From positions 1 to 8,449 of the forward strand of contig DUVO01000082.1 in NCBI GenBank assembly GCA_012841005.1: a stretch of 8,449 nt of DNA, given 5' to 3'. The notes under the pieces were generated by a model. The model saw nothing but the letters and a program-made list of their open reading frames with translations. It had not been told where the DNA came from and did no database searches. Both the position numbers and the translations under genes were made by a program. Shown piece after piece: positions 1 to 5,814 of the stretch (its first letter is position 1; every line of letters starts with the position of its first letter). The stretch is from Bacillota bacterium (GTDB lineage: Bacteria; Bacillota; DTU030).

Positions 1-115
1 CCCCGCTGTCCTGCGGAACCGTCGCTAGTGCCCTTAGCCGCTCGTCGAAATGTGGCTTCGCCAGAAAGGCTGCCGACCATTGCCAGAAATACACCCATAA
101 CTTCGCCACTGTCAC
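1..115 (-). CDS. Possible 5' end of an unknown minus-strand gene, cut by the window edge
   Basis: Reading the minus strand from a GTG at 115-113, the frame stays open to the window edge (38 codons). It gives a plausible protein start, MTVAKLWVYFWQWSAAFLAK and onward, with a hydrophobic/aromatic first half followed by a charged stretch (PHFDERLRALA). A second in-frame GTG follows at 109-107. The first GTG overlaps the TGA stop of another minus-strand frame as GTGA (115-112), a common arrangement for translationally coupled genes. I do not recognise the family, and there is no clear ribosome site of its own. The fragment is short enough that it could be open by chance. It could be a cargo or mobile-element gene running away from wecB. 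Confidence 0.3.
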   Translation of the reverse strand, partial: MTVAKLWVYFWQWSAAFLAKPHFDERLRALATVPQDSG

Positions 116-219
116 TGTTCTAAACCTGCGCTCTTTTTATCCTGTGTCTCAATGCTGTTTTCGGGTACATCCGGCACCCGGTACCCGATTACTGACTGCT
201 TATTGCCGACAACGGTAAT
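112..219 (-). CDS. Possible short or truncated minus-strand ORF upstream of the GTG ORF
   Basis: This frame is open from 291 to a TGA at 114-112. It reads like real coding sequence (for example KGITVVGNKQSVIGYRVPDV) but has no ATG/GTG/TTG near its beginning. A GGAGG (minus strand, 232-228) lies nine bases before an ATT at 219-217, so either a rare ATT start or a 5'-truncated or frameshifted gene is possible. A further minus-strand frame (ATG 341-339, stop TAA 239-237, 34 residues) ends just before it, so a broken longer gene is another reading. An 8-bp inverted repeat (161-168 / 181-188, TCGGGTAC) lies inside the frame. The family is unrecognised. Real function is doubtful, and the coordinates assume the ATT start. 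Confidence 0.18.
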   Translation of the reverse strand: MTVVGNKQSVIGYRVPDVPENSIETQDKKSAGLEQ

Positions 220-425
220 GCCCTTCGCCTCCGGTTTTAGACAAGCGCTCCACGGGGAGAACGGAGAGCGAAGCCGGAAGTGTTTGGATAATTAATTTTC
301 ACCTCTTGCTGGTGCAAGATGCCTTCCTTGGCATTTACCATTTGGAAAGAATGGCATACCAAAGGGGCCGGCCATTTACCGACAGATAGTCTCGTATTGA
401 CGAAAACATATTAGGAGTGAAGCCA
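116..425. other. Upstream region of wecB; no recognisable plus-strand gene
   Basis: On the plus strand I see no gene in these 310 bases and no convincing sigma-A promoter. A TTGACG at 397-402 has no room for a matching -10 before the wecB start. Small structures are present: a 6-bp hairpin TCTTGC/GCAAGA with a TGGT loop (304-319), followed by ATGCC/GGCAT repeats (319-355), and the 8-bp palindrome GGCCGGCC (366-373). wecB may be transcribed from further upstream or from a promoter I cannot identify. The minus-strand frames in the left part are listed separately. Confidence 0.5.
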
Positions 426-1580
426 GTGAGCAAAATTAGGATCCTGTCCATCTTTGGGACCAGGCCCGAGGCAATAAAAATGGCTCCCCTGGTACTGGAA
501 CTAAAGAAAAACAAATGGTTCAGCAGCCGGGTGGCGGTAACCGGTCAACACCGGGAGATGCTGGACCAGGTTCTGGAACAATTCGATATCACCCCCGATT
601 ATGATCTGGACATAATGCGCCAGGGGCAGACCCTCTTTGATACTACCATTCGGGTGCTCCGGGGGCTGGAAGATGTCCTGGGCAGGGAACGGCCCCATAT
701 GGTTTTGGTCCATGGCGATACAACTACTACCTTTGCCGCCGCCCTGGCTGCTTTTTATTACCGGATACCGGTAGGCCATGTGGAAGCCGGACTCCGTAGT
801 TTTGCCCGGTATTTTCCTTTTCCCGAGGAGATTAACCGGCGCCTGGCCGGTGTCCTGGCCGAAATCCACTTTGCTCCGACTAATAATGCCCGGGAAAATC
901 TGCTCCGGGAGGGGATCGATCCCCGGCATGTGTTTGTGACCGGGAACACGGCCATCGATGCCCTGTTAATGACTGTCCAACCCGACTATGTTTTTGCCGA
1001 ACCGTCCCTGAAGGAACTGGACTTTGCCAAATACCAGGTCATTGTCGTGGAAACCCACCGGCGGGAGAACTGGGGTGCTCCCATGGCTGCAATTTGTGAA
1101 GGAATTCGTACCGTTGTCCGCAAGCACCAGGATGTTATTGTGGTTTTTCCCGTCCATCCCAATCCTGCCGTCAGGACCGTTGTGTATAGAGAATTGCAGG
1201 GGGAACCCCGGGTATTGCTCCTTTCTCCCCTGGCTTATTCCGATTTTGCCAATTTAATGAGCCGTGCTTATCTTATTTTGAGCGACTCCGGGGGGGTCCA
1301 GGAGGAAGCACCTTCCCTGGGGAAACCGGTGCTGGTCCTCCGGGATGTGACCGAACGGCCGGAGGCGGTTGCCGCGGGTACAGTAGCCGTCATTGGTACC
1401 ACGGCAGAGGCGGTAGAGTCCGCCCTCGACCGGTTGCTGGTGAAACAGGAGGCATACGACGCCATGGCCCTGGCCCTCAATCCTTACGGGGATGGGCAGG
1501 CTGCCCGGCGGATAGCGGCGGGGCTGGAGTATTATTTTGATTTACACCGGGAAAGACCCGAGGAGTTTGGCCGGGGCTGA
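426..1580 (+). CDS. wecB: UDP-N-acetylglucosamine 2-epimerase, non-hydrolysing
   Basis: This cytoplasmic enzyme interconverts UDP-GlcNAc and UDP-ManNAc (EC 5.1.3.14), which supplies ManNAc for teichoic acid linkage units or surface polysaccharides; Bacillus calls it mnaA. Family hallmarks appear in order: GTRPEAIKMAPL (about residues 11-22), HGDTTTT (96-102), VGHVEAGLRS (116-125), PFPEEINRRL (131-140), TGNTAIDAL, ETHRRENWG (209-217) and SDSGGVQEEAPSLGKP near the C-terminus. The residues matching E. coli Asp95, Glu117, Glu131 and His213 are present at about 98, 120, 134 and 211. Its 384 residues are normal for the family. I chose GTG 426 because AGGAG at 413-417 ends eight bases before it; the GTG at 417 would overlap that ribosome site. 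atpZ follows after 16 bases, so the two are probably co-transcribed. In many Firmicutes this gene lies just upstream of the atp operon. Confidence 0.96.
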   Translation: MSKIRILSIFGTRPEAIKMAPLVLELKKNKWFSSRVAVTGQHREMLDQVLEQFDITPDYDLDIMRQGQTLFDTTIRVLRGLEDVLGRERPHMVLVHGDTTTTFAAALAAFYYRIPVGHVEAGLRSFARYFPFPEEINRRLAGVLAEIHFAPTNNARENLLREGIDPRHVFVTGNTAIDALLMTVQPDYVFAEPSLKELDFAKYQVIVVETHRRENWGAPMAAICEGIRTVVRKHQDVIVVFPVHPNPAVRTVVYRELQGEPRVLLLSPLAYSDFANLMSRAYLILSDSGGVQEEAPSLGKPVLVLRDVTERPEAVAAGTVAVIGTTAEAVESALDRLLVKQEAYDAMALALNPYGDGQAARRIAAGLEYYFDLHRERPEEFGRG

Positions 1581-1596
1581 GGATGGTGATGGTTAT

Positions 1597-1812
1597 ATGA
1601 AACCTGACAGGAGGCTGCGGCTTTTGAGCCTGGCCAGTTCCTTCACGTTTATTATGGCCGGGTCCATTGCCGCCGGTTATTTGCTCGGGCAGTACCTGGA
1701 CCGGCGGACAGGGGGCGAGGGACTCCTTACGGTTCTTTTTATTTTTTTGGGCATACTGGCAGGTTTCTATAATTTATATCGTATTGCGGGGAAAAAAGAA
1801 AAGGGGGATTGA
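1597..1812 (+). CDS. atpZ: AtpZ/AtpI-family small membrane protein (ATP synthase accessory)
   Basis: The 71-residue protein has a basic N-terminus (MKPDRRLRLL) and two predicted membrane segments (about 12-31 and 43-64). The family motif GYLLGQYLD lies between them (27-35), followed by RRTGGEG, and the tail is lysine-rich (GKKEKGD). This is the pattern of the AtpZ / 'ATPase gene 1' family, encoded at the head of many bacterial atp operons and linked to F1Fo assembly or Mg/Ca transport. The frame is open from 1537, but that would overlap wecB; ATG 1597 gives the usual length and starts just before the conserved region. Its ribosome site is weak (GAGG at 1579-1582), which suggests coupling to wecB 16 bases upstream. 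No atpI, atpB, atpE or other subunit gene follows, so this copy is orphaned from its usual operon. Confidence 0.85.
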   Translation: MKPDRRLRLLSLASSFTFIMAGSIAAGYLLGQYLDRRTGGEGLLTVLFIFLGILAGFYNLYRIAGKKEKGD

Positions 1813-1965
1813 CAGGAGGGGTGTGCTGCCTCCTTTGCCCCAGGCTGCACCACCCTTGGGCTTATTTCCTCGGGGTACTCGGAATGCCACCCCCTTTGTA
1901 GCCGGCTCCGCTTTTTGTTACATTGTTGCTGGCCGGTCAAGGGAAAAGGAAAAATAACGATAGGT
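1813..1965 (+). other. Non-coding stretch between atpZ and the terminator
   Basis: This is where atpI and atpB would normally begin. The three forward frames show only short open runs (for example one ending at 1957) with no recognisable AtpI sequence. A GGAGG/CCTCC small hairpin lies near 1817-1835. It could be a decayed remnant of the ATP synthase operon start, but I cannot demonstrate that by eye. Confidence 0.4.
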
Positions 1966-2001
1966 ACAGGCTGTTGCCGGGACGCCAACAGCCTGTTTTT
2001 C
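1966..2001 (+). terminator. Strong rho-independent terminator after wecB-atpZ
   Basis: A perfect 11-bp stem, ACAGGCTGTTG (1966-1976) with CAACAGCCTGT (1986-1996), has a 9-base loop and is followed at once by a run of T (1996-2000). It ends the wecB-atpZ transcript and insulates the MFS gene that follows. Confidence 0.92.
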
Positions 2002-2010
2002 TGATATAAT
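2002..2010 (+). promoter_or_regulatory. Extended -10 promoter for the MFS transporter
   Basis: TGATATAAT is a perfect extended -10 element (TG-n-TATAAT). No good -35 is visible: the -35 position falls inside the right arm of the upstream terminator. Extended -10 promoters can work without one. Start of transcription is expected near 2017, giving a leader of about 24 bases before ATG 2041. Confidence 0.7.
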
Positions 2011-2040
2011 ACTAATTATTACGAAGGGAGATTGACCAGA

Positions 2041-3255
2041 ATGGGCTTAACCTCAGGGCTGGCCATAAGGGAAAAAAGCAGAGCAAAGGCAATAGCCTTT
2101 GCTTTAGCCATGGGCGCCCTTTTTATGTACGCAGATCGTACAGTTTTATACCCTATGTTAAAGGTGATTGCCGACGATTTTAACCTATCGGGTACTGCTA
2201 CCGGGTTCATCACCAGCACTTACTTCTCCCTTTATGTGGCCATGCAGGTACCGGCAGGTTTGCTGGGAGATAGACTGGGATTAAGGAGAGTGCTAATAAA
2301 TTTTTATCTCTTAGGTGCGGTAGCGCTACTTTTGTTGGGTCTCAGCGCCAATAGCTATATTTTGCTCATTGTTTTAGTGGGATTACACGGAATTGGCATG
2401 GGGGCCTATTATCCCACGTCTTATGGCATTAACATCGGTACAGTACCTAAGGAGAGCAGGGGTTTGGCTTCGGCGATAATTAACTCTGGCATGTCCATTG
2501 GGACGGCGCTGGGTTTGGTATTCTCTGGACCTATCTACAGCCAAACAGGAAGCTGGCGCTTACCTTTTTTGCTGCTCGCCGTTCCTACTCTTTTTGTCCC
2601 GTTTTTGTTTCGCCGGTATTTGCCCGAGCCCGGGAACAGCGCTAAAACCCAACCTGGGGGTATTAGCCAGGGGATAAATCTGAAGAAAATCTTGGCCGAT
2701 AAGGATCTGTGGGCCCTTAACCTGGCAGCCTTTTGTGCCGGTTATGGTTTTTGGGTGGCTCTGACCTGGGGACCGAGCTTTTTTGCCGGCGAACGTTCCC
2801 TGGAGCTTACCGCTGCCGGTGTACTTACGGCACTGCCGGCTTTGTCGGCAATTCCTTCCGCCCTGTTGGTGGGTCGCCTGTCGGATCAATTAGGACGGCG
2901 GCAACTGGCCCTTATATTGTATCCTCTTCAGGCGATTACCATTTTTCTTTTAGCTTATGTAAAGTCCTTTCCCGTCTTAACAGGAGCTCTGGTCTTTTAT
3001 GGCATCGTAGGGCGTACGGTATCCGACACGGTGATTGTTTCCTGGTTTGGTGATTATGTGTCGAGAAAAAGTCCCAATGCTTTAGGGGCGGCAGTGGGCA
3101 TATTTAATCTAGTTGGCATGTCCTCAGCGGTGATTGCTCCTTTAATAAGTGGGATGGTCAAAGATCTAACCGGTAGCCTGGTCGGGGCATTTTACATTGG
3201 TGCGTTAATTGTGCTGGCAGGTATGCTCTGCACTGGCATGGCTAAAGAAGCATAA
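2041..3255 (+). CDS. Major facilitator superfamily transporter (12-TM, sugar-phosphate/anion symporter type)
   Basis: The protein has 404 residues and about twelve hydrophobic segments in two halves, separated by a hydrophilic loop (about 193-222). The MFS signature between segments 2 and 3 appears as GLLGDRLGLRRV (73-84) and repeats in the second half as GRLSDQLGRRQ (278-288). The start of TM1 (ADRTVLYPMLKVIADDFNLS, 31-50) resembles the anion:cation symporter / sugar-phosphate permease branch, whose members carry organic anions or sugar acids; the substrate cannot be read from sequence. ATG 2041 has AAGGGAG (2024-2030) ten bases upstream, which fits better than the TTG at 2032 one base after that site. 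The gene is monocistronic or shared only with a tiny ORF, with its own promoter and a terminator before it. Codons such as TTA, ATA and TTT look more common than in wecB or murA, suggesting later arrival at this site. Confidence 0.9.
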   Translation: MGLTSGLAIREKSRAKAIAFALAMGALFMYADRTVLYPMLKVIADDFNLSGTATGFITSTYFSLYVAMQVPAGLLGDRLGLRRVLINFYLLGAVALLLLGLSANSYILLIVLVGLHGIGMGAYYPTSYGINIGTVPKESRGLASAIINSGMSIGTALGLVFSGPIYSQTGSWRLPFLLLAVPTLFVPFLFRRYLPEPGNSAKTQPGGISQGINLKKILADKDLWALNLAAFCAGYGFWVALTWGPSFFAGERSLELTAAGVLTALPALSAIPSALLVGRLSDQLGRRQLALILYPLQAITIFLLAYVKSFPVLTGALVFYGIVGRTVSDTVIVSWFGDYVSRKSPNALGAAVGIFNLVGMSSAVIAPLISGMVKDLTGSLVGAFYIGALIVLAGMLCTGMAKEA

Positions 3256-3290
3256 TGGGTCACCGGGTAGGAACAAAGGGGTGATAACAA

Positions 3291-3383
3291 TTGGAAATTT
3301 TTGCTGTTAAGGAATTCCTGGCTCTAGACGCTCCTTTGCCGAAGGCTGTCAACCCCTGGGAAGAACCCAGGCGTCCTTTTTAG
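3291..3383 (+). CDS. Possible 30-residue ORF or truncated gene start after the MFS gene
   Basis: A TTG start at 3291 is preceded by GGGGTGAT (3278-3285), a near-perfect Shine-Dalgarno sequence at good spacing. The ORF reads MEIFAVKEFLALDAPL, then PKAVNPWEEPRRPF, then a TAG inside the T-run of the hairpin at 3355-3381. It follows the MFS stop by 35 bases. The peptide is not recognised. The good ribosome site with a very short frame suggests either a genuine microprotein translated with the transporter, or the surviving 5' end of a gene whose remainder was lost. The overlap of the stop with the terminator makes translation-dependent effects on termination conceivable, but that is inference. Confidence 0.4.
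   Translation: MEIFAVKEFLALDAPLPKAVNPWEEPRRPF
3355..3381 (+). terminator. Likely terminator of the MFS transcription unit
   Basis: CCTGGG (3355-3360) pairs with CCCAGG (3366-3371) around an AAGAA loop; a run of five T (3377-3381) follows after CGTCC. The stem is short but perfect and GC-rich. The gap between stem and T-run makes it weaker than the 1966-2001 terminator. Confidence 0.55.
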
Positions 3384-3755
3384 TATTTTCCCAAGAATTC
3401 TAAAGTAACTATTACAATTATTTCCGTTGTCAACTTGCCCTATTTGGCGTAATATTGAACCTGGATTGAAAAATTGCCATCTATCATACCTCTGTCCCTT
3501 TTTTCGTGTTTATCTTCTGATTTCTGGCCAAAAAACCAACAATTACAACACATATTTGGGAAAAATATGGAAACAGTAAACAATAGGAGATGAAATCCGA
3601 CCAGGTCCAGGGTGGCGGGGTAAAAAGGTAAATTAGCCAGTGCCAAAACATGGTAGGGTTAGGGTGGGACCGCTGGCAGTTTAAACGCGTATGCTAAAAA
3701 AGAATCAGATATTACCTTTCCTAGGTTTTACATGCCCAGGGGTAGTGGCAGTTTT
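3384..3755. other. AT-rich gene-free region upstream of murA
   Basis: I see no convincing gene here on either strand. The murA frame remains open back to ATG 3691, but that ATG lacks a ribosome site and the added residues ([13 protein letters not shown] and onward) are unlike MurA. The stretch holds the candidate promoter at 3427-3455 and an AT-rich 7-bp inverted repeat, CATATTT (3551-3557) / AAATATG (3563-3569), with a GGGAA loop. In Bacillus-like genomes ywmB or the end of the atp operon occupies this position; neither is visible. Confidence 0.45.
3427..3455 (+). promoter_or_regulatory. Candidate sigma-A promoter for murA
   Basis: TTGTCA (3427-3432, five of six to consensus) and TAATAT (3450-3455, four of six) are separated by 17 bases. 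It would give a leader of about 310 bases before the murA TTG start. It is the best match I found in the gap, but not strong. Confidence 0.3.
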
Positions 3756-3762
3756 GAGGAGG
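3756..3762 (+). promoter_or_regulatory. Ribosome site that sets the murA start
   Basis: GAGGAGG lies nine bases before TTG 3772. It decides for that start over the upstream in-frame ATG 3691, which has no Shine-Dalgarno sequence. Confidence 0.8.
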
Positions 3763-3771
3763 CAGGATAAA

Positions 3772-5046
3772 TTGGGAAGATTTGTACTTGAAGGTGGTAT
3801 TCCTCTCCGGGGAACGGTAAGGATTAGTGGTGCCAAGAATGCAGTATTGCCCATCCTGGCGGCCTCATTATTAGCCGGAGACAAGTGTACTATTAAGGGT
3901 ATGCCGGAGTTGGACGATGTTCGAACTATTTGCCTGGTACTGGATGCACTGGGGGCGCAACTGGAAAAAAATGATAGCACAAGGGTCACCGTTCATTCCG
4001 GGGCCCTGGTATCTTGTGAACCACCTTATGAACTGGTCCGGAAAATGCGTGCTTCCTTTCTCGTTATGGGTCCCCTTCTGGCCCGTATGGGAAAGGCGAA
4101 GGTCTCCCTTCCGGGAGGGTGCGCCATCGGCACCAGGCCCGTTGACCTGCACTTGAAGGGATTTGAGGCCCTGGGGGCCAAGATCAGCACCGGTCACGGG
4201 ACAGTGCAGGCCGAGGCCAAACGCCTGAAGGGAGGGCGCATATACCTGGATTTTCCCAGTGTCGGAGCGACGGAGAATATCATGATGGCTGCCACCCTGG
4301 CCCAGGGTGAGACCCTGATTGAAAATGCCGCAGAGGAGCCGGAAGTTGTTGACCTGGCCAATTTTCTCAACGCGATGGGGGCCCGGATAAAGGGGGCCGG
4401 GACGAAAATTGTCAAGATCACCGGTGTCAAGGATCTGCACGGCACCACGTATACGGTGATTCCGGACCGGATTGAAGCGGGGACCTATATGATAGCCGCC
4501 GCCATCACCCGGGGAGATCTTCTCCTGCAGAATGTAATCATAGAACATCTTAAACCCCTTATTGCCAAACTCCAGGAAATGGGAGTCAAGGTGAAGGACG
4601 AGGAAGAAGGCCTGCGGGTGCGGATGGGCCGGCGTCCCCGTGCTGTTGATGTCAAAACACTGCCCTACCCTGGCTTTCCCACCGATATGCAGCCCCAGAT
4701 CATGGCTCTCCTGTCCCTGGCGCGGGGAACCAGTATTATCATCGAAACGGTTTTTGAGAACCGGTTCATGCATGTGGCGGAACTGAAAAGAATGGGGGCC
4801 AATATCCGCATTGAAGGGCGGAGTGCCGTTGTGGAAGGGGTGCCGAGGCTTACCGCAGCACCTGTGCGGGCAACGGATTTAAGGGCGGGGGCGGCCCTGA
4901 TTCTGGGCGGATTGGCCACGGAGGGTATAACGGAGGTTAATGGCATTGAGCATGTAGATCGGGGATACGTTGCCCTGGAGAAAAAACTGGCGGCTGCCGG
5001 GGCCCGGATTAAGCGGGTAGGAACGGCCGAAGGACCGATCATTTAA
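3772..5046 (+). CDS. murA: UDP-N-acetylglucosamine 1-carboxyvinyltransferase
   Basis: MurA transfers enolpyruvate from PEP to UDP-GlcNAc (EC 2.5.1.7), the first committed step of peptidoglycan synthesis, in the cytoplasm. The protein begins [20 protein letters not shown]; the substrate-binding Lys22-Asn23 pair sits in [12 protein letters not shown]. The catalytic loop [14 protein letters not shown] holds the PEP-reactive cysteine at residue 117 (E. coli Cys115); cysteine rather than aspartate predicts fosfomycin sensitivity. GFPTDMQPQ carries the catalytic Asp (about 305), and ATDLRAG carries the conserved Arg (about 371). Its 424 residues are the usual family length. TTG is the start because of the strong ribosome site 9 bases upstream. 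A murA copy next to spoIID, downstream of the atp operon, is the classic Firmicutes arrangement. Here murA is separated from spoIID by a T-box unit, and the atp genes are missing on its other side. Confidence 0.97.
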   Translation: MGRFVLEGGIPLRGTVRISGAKNAVLPILAASLLAGDKCTIKGMPELDDVRTICLVLDALGAQLEKNDSTRVTVHSGALVSCEPPYELVRKMRASFLVMGPLLARMGKAKVSLPGGCAIGTRPVDLHLKGFEALGAKISTGHGTVQAEAKRLKGGRIYLDFPSVGATENIMMAATLAQGETLIENAAEEPEVVDLANFLNAMGARIKGAGTKIVKITGVKDLHGTTYTVIPDRIEAGTYMIAAAITRGDLLLQNVIIEHLKPLIAKLQEMGVKVKDEEEGLRVRMGRRPRAVDVKTLPYPGFPTDMQPQIMALLSLARGTSIIIETVFENRFMHVAELKRMGANIRIEGRSAVVEGVPRLTAAPVRATDLRAGAALILGGLATEGITEVNGIEHVDRGYVALEKKLAAAGARIKRVGTAEGPII

Positions 5047-5052
5047 GTAATC

Positions 5053-5072
5053 CCCGGTCCCAAATAACCGGG
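5053..5072 (+). repeat. Hairpin just after murA
   Basis: CCCGGT (5053-5058) pairs with ACCGGG (5067-5072) around an 8-base loop, seven bases after the murA stop. No T-run follows, so it is not a standard intrinsic terminator; it may protect the 3' end of the mRNA or slow polymerase. Confidence 0.45.
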
Positions 5073-5167
5073 TGCAGGAGTTAGCTAATAAAAGGACGAG
5101 AAGCCAACTCGCCCAGGGAAAAAGAGGCGGCCTTCGTTTAATGGAAAAACTTGGCGAATTCTATCCC

Positions 5168-5196
5168 TTGACCTGGCCTGTTCTGGTTGATATAAT
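5168..5196 (+). promoter_or_regulatory. Strong sigma-A promoter for the T-box leader
   Basis: TTGACC (5168-5173) and a perfect TATAAT (5191-5196) are separated by exactly 17 bases, with TGA just before the -10 forming an extended -10. Transcription should start near 5203. The decamer TGATATAATA is identical to that at the MFS promoter (2002-2011). Confidence 0.88.
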
Positions 5197-5202
5197 ATTG
5201 CG

Positions 5203-5480
5203 CAAATACTTGAACAGGCGAGGAAAGGGACCAGTAGGGTGGAGGTAGGTCTGCAGAGAACCGCCGGCTGGTGCAAGGCGGGACCGTATGCCCCCGAAAC
5301 TCACCCTGAAGCTTTCAACCGAAACCGATTGGGAATAGGCTTGAACGGTACTCCCCCGTTACAGGGAGGGGATGATTTATATCATCCAGCCGAGGGGGAC
5401 CTTTGCCTGGTCCAATTAGAGTGGTAACGCGGAAGAGAAGCCTTTCGTCTCTAAAGAGAGAGGAAGGGCTTTAATTATTT
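5203..5480 (+). ncRNA. T-box riboswitch, predicted leucine (CTC) specifier
   Basis: The leader shows the T-box elements in order. The base of Stem I is TTGAA (near 5210-5214) with TTCAA. A GAGGA K-turn region is followed by AGTA (5233-5236) of the specifier loop. AGAGA lies near 5255, and GGTGCAAG sits in the distal loop flanked by CCGCC/GGCGG (5261-5281). The specifier side reads GAAA-CTC-A (5296-5303), with CCCT pairing AGGG at 5226-5229, which gives CTC (Leu) at 5300-5302. A GGATGA/TCATCC stem follows. The T-box AGAGTGGTAACGCGG (5418-5432) carries TGGT; the variable T would pair with an A discriminator base, as in tRNA-Leu. Uncharged tRNA would stabilise the antiterminator and switch on the downstream ORF. 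The specifier is read by eye and could be off by one base. Confidence 0.93.
5439..5480 (+). terminator. T-box leader terminator
   Basis: A 14-position stem, 5439-5452 with 5457-5470, has one G-G mismatch, one G-U pair and an AAAG loop. It is followed by an interrupted T-rich run (TTAATTATTT). Its left arm contains CGTCTCT, which also pairs with AGAG of the T-box, so terminator and antiterminator exclude each other as in other T-boxes. The imperfect T-run suggests leaky termination. Confidence 0.8.
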
Positions 5481-5501
5481 CCAAAAGGCAGGTGAAACCA
5501 A

Positions 5502-5669
5502 ATGCCGGAAAAGGATTCGCTGACGGAAATGGCTCTCTTCACCCTGGAACAGCAGGGGCAGGACGGGCAGAGGGAAGTTGCCCAGCGGCTGTCTGCCCTG
5601 GAATCCGCCGTTCGTTCCCTGGGGAAAAACGGCTTTGCCGGTAGTGATGATTACGATTTCTATCTCTGA
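5502..5669 (+). CDS. T-box-controlled 55-residue protein of unknown function
   Basis: ATG 5502 follows GGCAGGTGA (5487-5495) at normal spacing, 31 bases after the leader terminator stem, and the frame ends at TGA 5667-5669, eight bases before a good terminator. The ORF is therefore the only gene of a complete promoter/T-box/terminator unit. The protein begins MPEKDSLTEMALF and is mostly predicted helix (about residues 5-40, TLEQQGQDGQREVAQRLSAL, with heptad-like leucines). It ends in a glycine-containing, acidic and aromatic tail (GSDDYDFYL). It has no membrane segment, no cysteine and no signal peptide. Seven of 55 residues are leucine, not strikingly many. I do not recognise a family. Known T-box targets are aminoacyl-tRNA synthetases and amino-acid biosynthesis or transport genes, and this is none of those. 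It might be a small regulator responding to leucine starvation, or a remnant of a displaced gene. Confidence 0.7.
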   Translation: MPEKDSLTEMALFTLEQQGQDGQREVAQRLSALESAVRSLGKNGFAGSDDYDFYL

Positions 5670-5676
5670 AGCTTCT

Positions 5677-5702
5677 TCCCCGTACAGGCGGGGACTTTTT
5701 TT
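5677..5702 (+). terminator. Rho-independent terminator after the small T-box ORF
   Basis: TCCCCG (5677-5682) pairs with CGGGGA (5689-5694) around TACAGG; after one C follow seven T (5696-5702). It closes the T-box transcription unit and separates it from spoIID. Confidence 0.9.
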
Positions 5703-5814
5703 ATTTCCGGGAAAAAGGGGCGGCCCTTTCGGGTGGGAGGGGCTGTATAGGAACAGAAAAAAATGAGGCAAAAGGAGTGTTAATAGGTTTTCTGGCATTA
5801 TGTTCTAAGTTTGT

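Noticed and set aside
397..402. TTGACG as a -35 element for wecB
   Set aside because: A -10 at 16-18 bp would fall on or after the ribosome site and start codon, and no TATAAT-like sequence is present.
1813..1957. Possible atpI remnant after atpZ
   Set aside because: Short hydrophobic stretches occur in two frames but none aligns convincingly with AtpI from memory; left as an open question rather than a pseudogene call.
3691..3771. Upstream ATG for murA that would add 27 residues
   Set aside because: No Shine-Dalgarno sequence precedes ATG 3691, the added residues do not belong to MurA, and GAGGAGG sits exactly where needed for TTG 3772.
3871..4773. 300-codon open frame on the minus strand opposite murA
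   Set aside because: It lies entirely within the clearly real murA gene, its product is low-complexity in His/Gly/Gln with no recognisable domain, and such antisense frames are common opposite GC-rich genes.
5072..5248. 59-codon plus-strand frame (GTG 5072, internal ATG 5141) after murA
   Set aside because: It has no usable ribosome site, and its second half runs through the -35/-10 promoter and into Stem I of the T-box, so those bases are explained by regulation. Its basic composition gives no family hint.
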